From: Ephydatia muelleri | Taxonomy: Eukaryota; Porifera; Demospongiae; Spongillida; Spongillidae | Assembly (NCBI GenBank): GCA_013339895.1 | Contig: JABACO010000014.1 | Coordinates: 6,111,705 to 6,175,704 of the forward strand | Reading direction: 5' to 3' | Length of the DNA stretch: 64,000 nt | In this document: piece after piece, positions 23,506-35,847 of the stretch | Layout: each line of letters opens with the position of its first letter | Numbering within the stretch: position 1 is the stretch's first letter | The notes under the pieces: generated by a model | The model's input: only the letters and a program-made list of their open reading frames with translations | Told to the model about the DNA's origin: nothing | Databases searched by the model: none | Made by a program: the position numbers and the translations under genes

Positions 23506-23744
23506 TCCCCTCCTTCCCATCACTGTCCCCTCCTTCCCATCACAGTAGGTATTCCAGTTGTCAGGAACAATCTTTCTCACTAGCCCTCAGGGATGGGAAA
23601 CGTTTACATAAAACCCACAACTAATAACCCTCCTAATTAAATAGGTGGTACAAATGAAACCACAAAGTTACATCTCTCAGCTCTTTGGCCTTCTACAACA
23701 CATTTGATACATAAACATACAAACTTGTGACAACACCATACATG

Positions 23745-23946
23745 TACAAAGCCAAATACATATGTCACATAGTCTGCATATTCAGTAGGCATTAAATGAC
23801 CACACAAAGCTTTCCATTTGAGTTTGTCACCTGGAGGGTGGCTGGCAGTCCATGCCACATTGTTCATCAAGGTGGGTCCAATCCCTGGCCCATACCAGGC
23901 GGTCCCCACTGAGCCTGGAACCTGAACTGCTGGCAGACCACCTAGG
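23745..23946 (-). CDS. Unidentified coding-like exon
   Basis: A minus-strand block follows an acceptor (ACATACCTAG) and reads GGLPAVQVPGSVGTAWYGPG, NNVAWTASHPPGDKLKWK and CGHLMPTEYADYVTYVFG before degenerating. Trp/Pro/Gly content suggests a real protein, but I do not recognise it. It may join the block at 24411-24545 upstream on the same strand. Confidence 0.3.
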
Positions 23947-24064
23947 TATGTACACTTCATTAACACTCAAGAGGAGTTCTTTTTAACTTAACTGACCAGA
24001 TTGGGGGGAGGAGGGAATACCTTGAGAGTAGTGGGGGAAAAACAATCTGCCATGATAACATGAT

Positions 24065-24350
24065 GTGATGAGGAGAAGGGGACAGTGATGGGGAGGAGGG
24101 AACAGTGGTGTGGAGGAGGGGACAGTGGTGGGAAGGAGGGGGGAGAAGGGAACAGTGATGGGGAGGAGGGAACAGTGGTGTGGAGGAGGGGACAGTGGTG
24201 GGAAGGAGGGGGGAGAAGGGAACAGTGATGAGGAGGAGGGAACAGTGACAGGAAGGAGGGGACAATGATGGGGAGGAGGGGACAGTGATGGGAAGGAGAG
24301 GACAGTGATGGGAAGGAGGGGACAGTGACAGGAAGGAGGGGAGCGTGATG
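24065..24350. repeat. G-rich 20-bp minisatellite
   Basis: About 14 units of GGGACAGTGATGGGAAGGAG and variants (GGGAACAGTGGTGTGGAGGA). Two further units in inverted orientation lie at 23504-23545. Confidence 0.9.
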
Positions 24351-24410
24351 CGGAGCAAGGGGAACGGTACAGCACAACCAAATGGCTGACCATCTCTTGA
24401 GCATCGTTTT

Positions 24411-24545
24411 CTACATTGTCATGATGTAGTCCTGAGTACCTTGGTGGCCCCCACCATTCTTACTGCAATGATGAATGTTGAAGGTGGGCCAGCCAACAGG
24501 ATTGATCCGCTCAGTGTAGGAATACAGGTAAAGATCTGATTGTTG
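24411..24545 (-). CDS. Unidentified coding-like exon
   Basis: After an acceptor-like CAATCAG, a minus-strand frame reads DLYLYSYTERINPVGWPTFN and IHHCSKNGGGHQ. The NPVGW string resembles the end of MBT repeats (HPVGWC), but no other MBT landmark is present, so I do not assign it. The plus strand is also open here and donor-bounded at 24535, so the orientation is uncertain. Confidence 0.25.
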   Translation of the reverse strand, partial: QQSDLYLYSYTERINPVGWPTFNIHHCSKNGGGHQGTQDYIMTM

Positions 24546-24857
24546 GGGAGGAGGTGAAGTGGGGTTGTGGTGTTTGGCATAGCAATAGTTAAAAACAGCA
24601 GCACAAGCACATGTTGCAGAGGTACAAGATACCAACCATTACCCTGTACAAGCTTCAAAAGTCACTGCAAAGCTTAACCCCCTTACAACCCGATTCTAAA
24701 AGCTGTCTGTGCCTTCATCTGTGTTAAATTTGTAGCTGCATTGTCTCCCTCTCAGCCCAGGATACTGAGCAGTTGAAAATGTTTCTACACATGCCCAAAA
24801 CCACCTATGCATGAAAAAGTATATACATGTACATACATGTATAGCATACATGTACAC

Positions 24858-24860
24858 GCA

Positions 24861-24891
<31 letters not shown>

Positions 24892-24966
24892 CATACATAC
24901 ATACAAATACATACGTACGTACGTACGTACGTACGTACGTACGTACATACATACATACATACGTAC

Positions 24967-24997
<31 letters not shown>

Positions 24998-25060
24998 CAT
25001 ACATAATACATACATAAATACATACATCGATACATCGATACATACATACATACATACATG
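24858..25060. repeat. ACAT/ACGT tetranucleotide microsatellite
   Basis: Long (CATA)n interrupted by a (CGTA)n block at 24913-24945. Open frames are artefacts. Confidence 0.95.
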
Positions 25061-25372
25061 TATGTACGCATGCACACACACACACATACATTTACATTAC
25101 ATTACGTATGTACATACATGTACCTTAACTTCTACGTTTCCATCACATGGCCTAATTGCAAGACTGGGAGAACGGGTCAACACTTACATGTACATCATCC
25201 CATTGACTATCTTGCATATCAGACTACTCCATTATTTGTCCGAGTTGGCATTGGAAATATGTCCCCACGGGGTAGTGGTTCTAAATGCCAGTCTTGAATC
25301 AAAAACTGGACAATGCGTCAGAGTTTGTGCTATAACAGACAGCCCTTAAAATACAGGGTAGTTGGCTTCAAG

Positions 25373-25494
25373 CAGTAGCGGATTGGGGAGATGTTGCCAT
25401 AGATAATAGCTTTCAGTAGCTAGGGGGTCTGGAAGGTCGCTGTCGGCTCTTAGTAACCCGGACGAGGAGATCGCGCGCTCCTAGATCCGCCACT
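25373..25494. mobile_element. hAT-like MITE (degraded)
   Basis: Left terminus CAGTAGCGGATTGGGGAG and right terminus CTCCTAGATCCGCCACTG are imperfect inverted repeats, similar to the CAGTGGCG hAT terminus at 59710. No clear target duplication. Confidence 0.5.
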
Positions 25495-25499
25495 GCAGA

Positions 25500-27240
25500 G
25501 GGAGCCAAAAAGAACACATCCAAGGTTGAAGGGAATGATTTGTGTAAAATAAGTTACGTAGCCACAAGTCGTCTCAGATCACACGTGATTATAATTGGGC
25601 ACTGTCCTTATATGGCTTGTCCCTGTCGCGCGTATCGTATATACCATTTTGTGATTGTCCGCTTCGAATTCTATATAGAACGACCACATTGACAAATGTG
25701 GATATGCACACACGCATATGGAAAAGTAGCAACAGAAAAGGAACGTTAATTTCCCAGGCCAGGGTCATGGCGCCACCACGTGGTCGAATATAAAAAGCTA
25801 TAGGCCTATAGTGGCCTTACTTATACACTTAGCCTTCAGTGATGCCTTAGTTTTTCAGAAAACAAACACACGTAGTTTAATACGTATCATGTTTATCGAA
25901 TAGACCTAGGACTACTCCGCGTTTGACAGACCATAAACTTCAAACGGCTTAGTATCGAATCAAAAACATGCGCTCCTATATAGTCCCAAACTAAGAACAT
26001 ACCAAGTTTGCGTGCAGTTAAGTTCCTTACTTCCAACGCAGCCAGAACTGAACGCCCTAATTTACTGTCACGGGCGTTTGTTAATTTTTAAATATATTCA
26101 ACTGAACTAGGTACCCTCATGACCAAAAGTGCCCCAGGAACCCAGGGGAAGAAACCTATGGGCATGAGAACCTGGTAGAAAGTTACCTTGATCATATTAG
26201 CATCATCTGAAATGAGTCAAACAATACCTTCCTATCTTACATTCAGAGTAACAAAAAAGAATAGTGAAAAAAAATCATTATAAAAAGCAATTTTCCATAC
26301 ATCTCTATGGAGGAGTACTAATCCTTATGAGGAACCTCGCAGCAGTGGCTGAAAATTCCATCAACCTGGCAGAGTGATAGCTTATCATGTTATCCATCAT
26401 GGGGCTTCTTTCAAACTTAAATAGCAACTTTCCCTGATTTATGGTATTCAAAAATGAACTTTACCCCATACATTTCTATGGACGCGTGCGCGGGAAATGT
26501 GACGGACGTTTGCAAAGTTGGCCAGGAATTGTTAATGAGCGTCCGAAATTTCTCGCAATGTTTCTAATCAATTTCAAGTCGTTCCCTCCATTTTGAACAT
26601 CTCACGTGCCAGATGAACAAACACCTTGAAAATAAACAATCTGCATACAACCTGCATGGCTATCACATGCAACTAAATGTTTGCTAAATAAGAATGGAGT
26701 GCGGCCTAATGAAGGGTCCTTGCACTCATGTGTCAGAAGCACACACATCTACAAAGTATATACAATAATTATGGTTATCATCAGCCAAAGACACAATAAA
26801 AAAGAGCAGAGGCAAGTCAATGTAGGCAACAATGGAACCTTACCTTGGCGTAGGGCATGTGCTGACATGATGAAGACATGCAAGCTGGATCATTGATTGT
26901 TGCATGTGCCTATATATTGTGCCAATGGTGGGAGAACATGCGCAGGTCGTTTGGGGCTGCTATCTGTTACTAACGTTAGCATATATGTGGTATGCATCTG
27001 GTTGAAATTTGAATTTATTATTTATTGGCATGTAATTACTTAGTTACAACTCAAAAGTGTGAGCACATGGTCGACGATTGCAGCAACTACACTGTAAATA
27101 TTGCCACTTCAACAATTGTTCGCTCCTCTGACAAAATCAACTGGATAAAAGCACCCTGCTGACTGTGAAGGAAAACTACTTTGTCAAGCATTTAAAAACA
27201 CAATAGTTGCAGTTCTCAGTTATATTGTACAATCACATGC
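25500..27240. other. No gene recognised
   Basis: Unique-looking sequence without supported exons, RNA genes or inverted repeats. Short ORFs here lack family features. Confidence 0.5.
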
Positions 27241-27256
27241 AGCCATTTCAGGCTCC

Positions 27257-27358
27257 CCCCCCCCCCCCCCCCCCCCCCACCTTTCCTATACAACGCACAC
27301 ACACAGACACACACAAACACAGACAAACACAGACACAGACACACACAGACAAACACAG

Positions 27359-27403
<45 letters not shown>

Positions 27404-27482
27404 ACATACACACACAAATACACACACAACACAAACACACACACAACACACACACAAACACACACACACACACACACACACA
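27257..27482. repeat. Poly-C tract followed by CA microsatellite
   Basis: About 31 C residues at 27257-27289, then mixed ACAC/ACAG/ACAA repeats to 27482. Confidence 0.95.
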
Positions 27483-27760
27483 ATCTAAATATTCACTACC
27501 ACTGACATCTGCACAGGTCACTGACCTTGGGTGGATTGCACTGTTACACTAAAGTACTTTTGTGGGTGCGGTCCTGGTTGTTAATTTTGCCCATACTAAC
27601 CGGTTAAGTTAGGTAGTCTGATCAAGGCAGAGAATTTGCCAACTAAATCAAAGACATCTACTGACACACCATAGTGTCCTGTGCATTCCTCACTGAAAAT
27701 CTCAGCACACAGAACTTGATCTGCAAAAAATATCCCTGCATGAAAATTGTGGCTATGAGC

Positions 27761-27915
27761 AATGGGCTATTACATTTAATAATCGTACAAGGGGATCGAG
27801 GGAAACCACACATCTCCTTGGAAAATTACTAAATCCTCCTGGATGTTATGAAATATGAATATATCAACGCTTGTAACTACACCTTCTTGTACGATCATCA
27901 AATGGAATAGCCCGA
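27761..27915. mobile_element. MITE with GGGCTATTCCA-type ends, copy 1
   Basis: Left end GGGCTATTACATTTAATAAT with CGTACAAGG; right end CTTGTACGATCATCAAATGG with AATAGCCC, its imperfect inverse. The termini match those of the element at 36104-36450. Confidence 0.65.
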
Positions 27916-29320
27916 TGGAAATTGAAATCGTTTACAAGCATGGATAGATTTAAGCTTTGTGCACTAAATGCGAGTGCATGCATGTTAGGGAGTCTTTTTA
28001 TTGCAGACATGCAGCCCTGCATATGGCTGATTCTTTGAAAATTAGTTTCCTCCTTTGTTCATTTCTTTGATGGCTGTGGGTTTAATTGTGTGTGTAACCA
28101 ACATAAGGCAGTATCTCAGCAACGGAAAACACGATGCTGGGAAGATTCGGAAGGATTTGCAGGTCTACGTGGTTGGGCGTAGTAATAGAGATATCAGTAT
28201 GCATTAATTGCTTAGCGACGCGAATGCCACAGCTATGGGTATCTATGGAGCGGGCGGCTTTGAACTATCGATGCCAGAGAAGCACCAGACTTCTCGGCAG
28301 CTCTAGTTCAGTGTAGTAGGGGTGCTTAGCCCGGAAGCAGCCTTTAATTGGCGGCGACTTCAAACACGCGCAACCGCACATTAAGGGTATATGCGCCAAT
28401 TAAATGCGCACCATCTCCATGGTAGATTGCATAAGCTTACTTATATGCGGCCTACAAGCATTATAATTGCTCAGTTCGCAATGTTAAATTAGACCAGCGC
28501 CGCTCGCCATATAACACTCTCACAGTCACTGTCATGCAGTCATCATGGAATTATTGGCGTGTTGTAGTAGTGGACATAGGCTACAAGACGATTGGTCTCC
28601 AATGTGCATTTGTAAGACTTCGGTAAGGGTAGTTTCTAAAATTCCTAAAACAATCGGTCGTCCTAGGTACATACAGGATCAGTGTTTCTTCTAGCTATGA
28701 GCAAGGAAAGGGTTAACTGGCAGCCTCGACGAAGTCCTGTGTTTATATGCAGGCCACGCCTCTATTCTAAGTTGTCACACAGTACACAAAAAACATGTGG
28801 TGACTGTATACCAGCCAATAGCAGGCGATTTAAAATAAATAAATCAGGAGAGCTTGATGCAAGAAGCCGTTCTTATTCTTTGCATGCATGGAAGCCATGA
28901 GCCACTGAACCGTATTTCCGTATTACGGTAACCACCTCCTGTAATTTCATTAAGCTAGCAAATTCATTGTACTTGAGACTGCGATGTTCTGATCTTCTAG
29001 CTGACCTTTTGGAGGGGTGTCCTGTGTATGATCTGAATTTACCCAGCCGATATTATAAATGTTGTACCACTTACGTATAACTTGGTGTAAACGTGCTCTC
29101 AAATTTGTATACTGCTCGAATTATACTCACTAATTGCATATATATGTCTGTGATTCGCTGCAATAGTGCGCGTACGATGTCCACTGAATAACGGATGTGT
29201 TTAGCTTCTCAAGCATTGACTTCATTCAATGCGTCGAGGTGCGCAAATCTGCGCTTGTCCTGCGCTAACATGTATGCATGGATCTAAGTTTGCGGATTGT
29301 GCATGAATAACATATCCTGA
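27916..29320. other. No gene recognised
   Basis: Mixed sequence without confident coding signal. Small ORFs (28134, 28682) lack domains and splice context. Confidence 0.5.
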
Positions 29321-29324
29321 TCCT

Positions 29325-29425
29325 GTAGGACTAACCTACAGCATTCCTTATGTTAGGACTATCCTGGCAAATCCATGCTTCGCGCGCATAATGCAGCGGT
29401 GACGTATATACGGCTGACCGGCATC
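29325..29425. repeat. Paralogue of the 12-bp minisatellite flanks, one unit only
   Basis: GTAGGACTAACCTACAG, CATTCCTTATG, one TTAGGACTATCC unit, then CATGCTTCGCGCGCATAATG and GTGACGTATATACGGC. The order matches 18020-18600, where the unit is present about 42 times. Confidence 0.8.
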
Positions 29426-29831
29426 GCAATATAAGATTTGTTACCGTAACACTCTAAACGTCACGTATGTTGACAAGGGGACCTATTGATTTGAAATAAG
29501 CAGTCTGCTGGCGTCCTTTATAACGCCTATTAGGCAGCCATGCAGGAGCACGAGGCGATGGAGGCAATGGACAATGGAACTCCGCCCACACCAGTGAAGG
29601 AGTAAACAGTAGACGTAGCAGGTGCGCATGCTGCTTGTCCGCCTCTGATCCGTAATAAACACTGTGATGGGGACCTGTATGTAGCACGTGTATCAAAAAT
29701 CGGTCACGTGTTTTCGGAAATTTGCACTCACGGGTAGCATCTGTCAGGCAGGAACACTCCGCTGCAGTCACCTCTGCACTGCCCGACATTAATCACCTAA
29801 AATGGTATGATATTGTGGCCATGCAGTTCAA

Positions 29832-30878
29832 TCACATAGCGGCATTAAATAACCTCCGAGTTGAACTCGCCTTCTCTCGCACCGATGCAACTACAGGCGT
29901 TCCTTCGGTTCCATTTTCCGCCATAACCTCCTCCCAGTATGACACAAAGTAGTCCTCTCTGTAACATTTGCTGTCCATGCAGCCACACTTCTCCACCTTT
30001 CTGACTAAAACAGCTCCTGTGAATGAACAGAGGGAAAACATCTCAGCTAGCTCGCATATATGGCGCGCACTACAAAATCAGTTGCATGCTGTATTATTAA
30101 AACTGGAGTTTATTAATTACCATTTGGATCTTCGAATGACAAGAACTTGTGTGTGACAGGTACGCAACTCCCGCCCGTTTCTGAATGCGTAGGAGCAGGG
30201 TTAGTATACAAATTCACAGTCTTATATTGCATACCATCGCATTCTCCGTCACATGCTCCACGATCAATAGTCTGCGCGTAGGGAGAGCCCGGGAAAAACG
30301 TTGTGTTTTGCGATATGCGCTTGCAGCTGCCGCAGTGGGCAGCCGATAAAGCGCACGCGCTGACCACTTCGGATCTAAACGGTCCTGTCCTGTTCGCGTA
30401 GCCTTTCAGGGCGTACTGGGTCGGCACGCACTTTGTTGCGCAGCCGAGCAACTCTGTCTGCGTGACGTTGTCAAGTTCCAAATCCTGCATGCATGCACAC
30501 AGCACAGTATAGCACAACGCTATTTGCGTCTGTCTCTTATATAATAGGGTCTTTACCTCTTTGTTGGCCACGCACTGCCCAACATCCACAATTACCTCTC
30601 GCAAAGCTGCATCTGTGTAGCATGAGGGAGAGAAGGAAAAAAAAAAATCAAAGCAACAGCAATAGACTTGCTCGGTTACTTGATACACTAGAAACTACCA
30701 ATTGGCCTGCAGGTTACAAATTATTTTATATACTGCATGTTGCTTTACCATATCCGTAGCTTTTCTGAAGCTGCTCTCTGACGCAAGACGTTGCCTCCTC
30801 CAACATCACAATGATTAATACGGCGGTGAGGAATCTGCCACGCGAGGAGGCTGCAACAACTGCATCTTTGCTTGTCAT
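29832..30878 (-). CDS. Secreted cystine-knot ligand-like protein, complete, four exons
   Basis: Exons 30878-30749, 30612-30557, 30484-30121 and 30016-29832, all GT-AG, joined in phase 1/phase 0/phase 1, give 244 residues ending in TGA. The N-terminus has a hydrophobic segment (FLTAVLIIVML) ending near TSC, read as a signal peptide; an upstream Met at 30917 would lengthen the basic n-region. Thirteen or more Cys follow. The C-terminal part has the cystine-knot signature: CDGEC (C-x-G-x-C), SCVPVTHKFLSF, then VEKCGC (C-x-C). This order (C2-x-G-x-C3, C4-x-P, C5-x-C6) is that of DAN/CTCK, bursicon and other cystine-knot factors. N-glycosylation sites (NVT, NRT, NTT) fit secretion. The subfamily is not assignable by eye. 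No neighbour suggests a pathway. Confidence 0.75.
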
Positions 30879-31469
30879 ATCGCCTTTTTTTTTTCTTTTT
30901 ACTCGCGAGGTGTGCACTGCTTATCTGATCCTATATACTGCCAGTTGCACGATTATAAATGCACGCGGCATTTATAATTCGCAAAATGGGTTATGCAATT
31001 CTATGTAACTGCGGCAGGTGGCGGGCATGCCGTGAGTGCCAAGATTGTATGATCACGCGATATCTAAGAGTATTGGGCGCGAAGCGTGCAGTATACGGCA
31101 CCAAAGGTGCCCAATTAAACCTTTTAAACAGCTCGGGGAGAGAGGCGGGTGTATTTTGACAACATGCAGAATCAGGGCACCTTCGGAACCACCCTATAAA
31201 CCCTAAGGACTTCGGTTCCACTTTAGCCTATATTCCGTCCTAACACTAGTAACAGTAGCTAGTAAGTAGCTCAGTACTTTAGACTCATCCTCAATTATGC
31301 ATATGATCTCTGTATATAAATCGGCTATACATATGCGTCAGGAGGCGGGGTTTTGTGGCTAGAAATAATTACTTAGTTAATTACTTAGTAAATACTTTGT
31401 TCTTACTAAACAGGCAGACCATATACCACCAGGAAAGACGTACTTGAGGACCAAGAATGAAAGAAAAAT

Positions 31470-32875
31470 CATCAAATATCACAGCTAAAACAATTCTTGA
31501 TTCCCAAGTGATTTATAACTTGCTAGGGTGTGTAACCTCCCCTGCATAATGAAAATCGATTTTTCCGAATATAAATCACTTGGGAATCAAGAATTGTTTT
31601 AGCTGTGATATTTGATGACGGTATTTTTGTTTTTTGAAACTATTCGGAATAATCGATTTCAAGTTCAGATCAAAAAAAATCGATTAGTGTTTCAAAAGTA
31701 TACATTTAAAACACTAATCGATTTTTCAGGGTATTTTTGGACCTGAAAATTGATTTTTCCGAATAGTTTCAAAAACAAAATCGAATAGGTTTTGCCAAAT
31801 TTCCTGCCGTTATTCAGGTTATGGTGCTTGTGGAGTGCACACTGAGAAGATAATTTATGTCTGCACAGAAATCCACCTGGTCTCGCACCCAAACTAGAGC
31901 TATGCATGTCAGTTGAAAACACAGAGACACAAAGGTCTACAGTAGCATGTGTTTGTCAAATAGAGTTTAATAAATTTTATGTCTTTACCATGCACTTGTA
32001 CGTATCAATGGTAATGTAAACCTGACCATCCAACACTAACCACTGAGAACAGACATCACCATTAAAAACTCACCCCACATCAGCTATAATCACGTATATA
32101 CTCCACTAAAAATCATCCATTCACTTTCTCGCTAAATGCATATGAAATTTCCATTAGTACAATTGCGTAATGCTCTCTAATTCCTACACATACTCAAACA
32201 GAGCGCGCATACTTACTTGAAATGGGTGAGAAGTCTGTCATTCTATTTCACTCGCTAGCGCAATACTCAGATATGTTCACATCGTACCACTGTAGAATAA
32301 AACAATGCACTGGTACATAAATTTATTACACAACTCGTGGCATATACTAATGAACTTAGTTACTTACTTGAAGACGACGATAAAAGCATTGAGCTAGTAT
32401 ACGCTTTATACTTTGTATCCCCAATTGATGCACATTACATATTTTGTATTATATTATTATCTATTTACTCAATACCTTTCAAATTTTGAATTGCTACCGA
32501 TCTCGTCCCCACATTGCTTGTATGTATAAATAGTAAAAACAACAGTTATGACATACTCAATTGAAAATCATATCCGCGGATATCGGTGTAAAAAGGTATT
32601 CGAATATTGGGCGAATTGTCGATGCTGACGACGAATACCTAAGTACCTCCGAATGGAGAAACATAAACCGGTTATTTCGAATAGATTAAATTCACTAATC
32701 GATTGTTCCGAGTAATGCTAAGTTGCTATTCGAACGGATAGGTTTTCGCGAATATCCGAATAACCCAAATAACCTGATAACCGGTTACACACCCTATAAC
32801 TTGCATATCTGGAATACTTGTCTCTAGCACAGACCATGCAGATAATGTAAGTTATAAATCAATTGGGAATCAAGA
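31470..32875. mobile_element. Old foldback element, split by a hAT insertion
   Basis: The left arm (ATTCTTGATTCCCAAGTGAT...TATAACTT, 31470-31520) has its imperfect inverse at 32844-32872 (AAGTTATAAATCAATTGGGA). Without the hAT element, the two arms enclose a loop of about 40 bp. Confidence 0.65.
31524..32796. mobile_element. Non-autonomous hAT element, 1273 bp, 8-bp target duplication
   Basis: Perfect terminal inverted repeats TAGGGTGTGTAACC and GGTTACACACCCTA, flanked by TAACTTGC at 31516-31523 and 32797-32804. Both are hAT hallmarks. The interior is rich in TCGAATA/TCGATT motifs and has no transposase. An inverted copy of the host foldback arm (31570-31617) lies 46 bp inside the left end. 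Confidence 0.88.
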
Positions 32876-33266
32876 TTAATTAAAGGAGTTTTTTTGTGCT
32901 GTGCAATACCAGCTGCAAAAATACCGATGGAATTAACGAATCATTAAGATACATAATTTTATACATGTACAGTATATTATCAGATTGTCATGTACAGGCC
33001 GATCGGACTGGTCCTAAGACTTATCTACACTGTATGTTATCAGGGCATGCACTTCTCTCACCCTGCGCAGTTCATGGAAGGAACGAGGATATCACACAAC
33101 GCAGCGTGCAAGGAGTTCAGCATATCCAATCCACGGCGTATCAGAATAATGATCAAGTACAATATGCGCAGCTCATACAAGGAAAACCATTACCTTATGT
33201 AAGGTTCTAATTATCAAGTCGCTCGTACTCGCGGTGTACCGTAATACTCGATAGATCAGTTTTCCA

Positions 33267-35145
33267 ATGTTTCAGTCCGCAATGATGACGCGGAACCATA
33301 ATCAGACAATATTGCGCCTCGAACGCTGGTTCTCATCCCTCTCCTATGCGGCAGGTACGTTCCTCGTATATTTAGCAAACTATATATTTCGCAGTGCCGC
33401 ACATATGTCGCATGGTGCACACTACAGATGTCAACAAAGTACCCGACAGTGGTGAATATCTTCGGCATCTTTTGGACCACCTTAAAGAGACAGCGAAGCA
33501 GCGAAGCTCAAACTTGGTGGGTGGATGTTGTCATTGTGTATTGCATGCAGTAAGACGACTCTAGCTGCGTTTAGCTGTCTATATTCCTTGTATAATGAGC
33601 AGTGTGTCCTGAATAGCATAAAGTAGTTAGATTTGTATATGCATGGTGGGGGGTTCATTGTGCGACTAGACATACACTATTGTATACATTACTATACCAA
33701 CTATGATGCGGGGTATAAATGATTAACGACTAAGATTATACAGTTGCACTTGCACGGTCTCCGTTACATTGTCACTGAAACCGTCGTCTGTTTTGACCGA
33801 TCCAACCCGCCCTCGCGTCTCGCATGCAGCATGTAGATCTGGAAATATGAAAGAACGAACGAATATATCAAGCTAGGTTGCATATAGGCACTTCATTTCG
33901 CGGTTTAGGCTGTCTGCAATATAGACCCGGCACCCAACATGGCGGACGTGTATTAATTTACATTGTGTGACACTGACGTATGTCAGATTACGGAGGGGTC
34001 ACAAGACACACGAAAAGAGTATACATGCAGTATATCAGTGCAAGTACTAAACGAAATCACACTTGCGTATTTTATATTTTTCTTTATAAAGATGGCTAAC
34101 ACAATCCAAACTGTCCTGTGGAGGCGAACACAAGTTGACTTTTACACGGATGGGTGGCCTCAATTCACATCGATTGCTGCCAGAATCCGGTCCCCAACAG
34201 TGAGCTGAATGATCCACACACTGTTGCTTCAAGCGTTACATTTGTGTATTTGAAATTTGTCTCTATTTAGGTGGTTGATGTTGTTCTGCATACCTCATGT
34301 AAAGAACGTCTGCTGGAGCTTCTACGTGATGATTGTACCCTACGTTATCCTGGATCCGGTAATAATGGCGGAGTGATCATTTCTGGTCAGTATGCATAGC
34401 CGCATATGACTCACGTGCCGCATGCAAACGATCATTATAGCTACAATTCAACTCTCACTCCCTTTTCCATGTCTTCATGCTATTTTCCCTCATGACTCGA
34501 TTTGACTTCCCGGACTCTTAATTAATGCTTTTCTTTTCAGATACCGAGGCTTCACTCGCCGAATATCTAATGAAGAACATGAAATCACGTGATGGACAAC
34601 CATTATTAACCAATATATTTTCAACGCAAATGCTTCAAATGTCAAAAGACACAGTAACGTCATTTTCTGAAAGGTATTTTTGCTTTGAATGCCTGCATAA
34701 AGTTCAGTTAAATTCTTCTTTCAGAACACTGATCTGCCCCGAGGGCTATAACATTGGTGTTCTACGACCAAAGGATGCCGAGTTCATCCACCCATTCTGG
34801 AACAAGAGCTTACTCGATTCCTCTAAGGACATCAAACCATTTCAATTCATGATAAGAAGCCTGCCTAGTTCGGCAATATTCCACACCTCAAATCCAGAAA
34901 ATCCGGTGGCTTGGATACTTACGTATCCGTTTGGGCAGATAGGGCACGCGTACGTGCTAGCGGATCACAGGAGAAAAGGACTGGGGCCTGTAGTTACGGT
35001 GGATCTGTGTAAGAAGGTCAAAGGCGGAGGGATCGTGCCAGAGGTAGTAAGTAATAATGAACATGCGATTCGTAGAGCAAAAACCATTGGATTTGTTGAA
35101 GGCGGTCACTCCATTCGACTGATGCATACACCAACGGAGTCTTGA
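33267..35145 (+). CDS. Glycine N-acyltransferase-like protein, complete, six exons
   Basis: GLYAT-family (GNAT fold) enzymes transfer an acyl group from acyl-CoA to glycine or another amino acid. Exons 33267-33354, 33428-33516, 34092-34199, 34271-34385, 34541-34673 and 34725-35145 have GT-AG borders and fit in phase to give 317 residues; vertebrate GLYAT is about 295. The N-terminal part has LRHLLDHLKE and the family landmark VDFYTDGWPQFTS (vertebrate VVDKWPDF). The C-terminal GNAT half has HPFWNKSLLD, PVAWILTYPFGQIGHAYVL and an acyl-CoA loop DHRRKGLG (R/Q-x-x-G-x-G/A type). A paralogue at 57308-58621 shares exon number and phases; the central exon is 115 nt in both. The start at 33267 is the first in-frame Met of exon 1. 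The native acceptor amino acid is unknown. Confidence 0.82.
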
Positions 35146-35396
35146 CTTGTGGGTAAAAAAAAAAGGATGGTAGGGCGGACACGTCACCAGACGAATATGC
35201 ACAAAGGTGTGCATGATTAAGTAGCTTCTCTTTATTTGTCGTCGTGTACTGGCATACCAGCATTTGAAGCACAGTGTACTAACAATATTATTATTTCTAT
35301 CATTTTTTTCGTTATCAAGACAATTTCCACTGTGGCGTTATGTACGTGTTTACATGTATATAATGGTTTGAAATGGTTAGATAATCAGTTAATACC

Positions 35397-35461
<65 letters not shown>

Positions 35462-35847
35462 AGTTTACTGTAGTCTCGTTCCCGGACGTCACAGTCAGCT
35501 TGCCGCAGTGTTGGAACTCCAATCGAAATTGCACAGCGTCGTATTCATGGCTGGAGACAACTTTTGAGATGGGAGGGGGGGGGGGGGGGGCTTAGTCACA
35601 TACAACCGGCCATACTTGAATATTAACCAAGCGGTTGGCAATGCAATGAACTGAGAATCCCCTCCGCTGCTTGCCAAAACTCCTCAAAGGAAATTTAATT
35701 TTCGGCTGGTTTGGTTTTGAAGGTTGAATTCGAACATCTGGAACAGCATCATCTTTATTCCAGCACTGGACTGCTCATTGCTGTTGTCTTCACCTTCAAA
35801 TGTACTGACACATCTAAATTCTGAAGTGCAGGCAACAGTTCACTGGC
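35146..35847. other. Intergenic with TG microsatellite (35399-35460) and poly-G (35573-35591)
   Basis: No coding signal. About 30 TG units, then a G run that makes poly-Gly ORF artefacts. GTCTCGTTCCCGGACG at 35474 resembles the terminus of the elements at 35848 and 54997. Confidence 0.7.

Noticed and set aside
24411..24545. MBT-repeat protein on the basis of an NPVGW string
   Set aside because: Only one five-residue match, the opposite strand is equally open, and the other MBT landmarks are absent.
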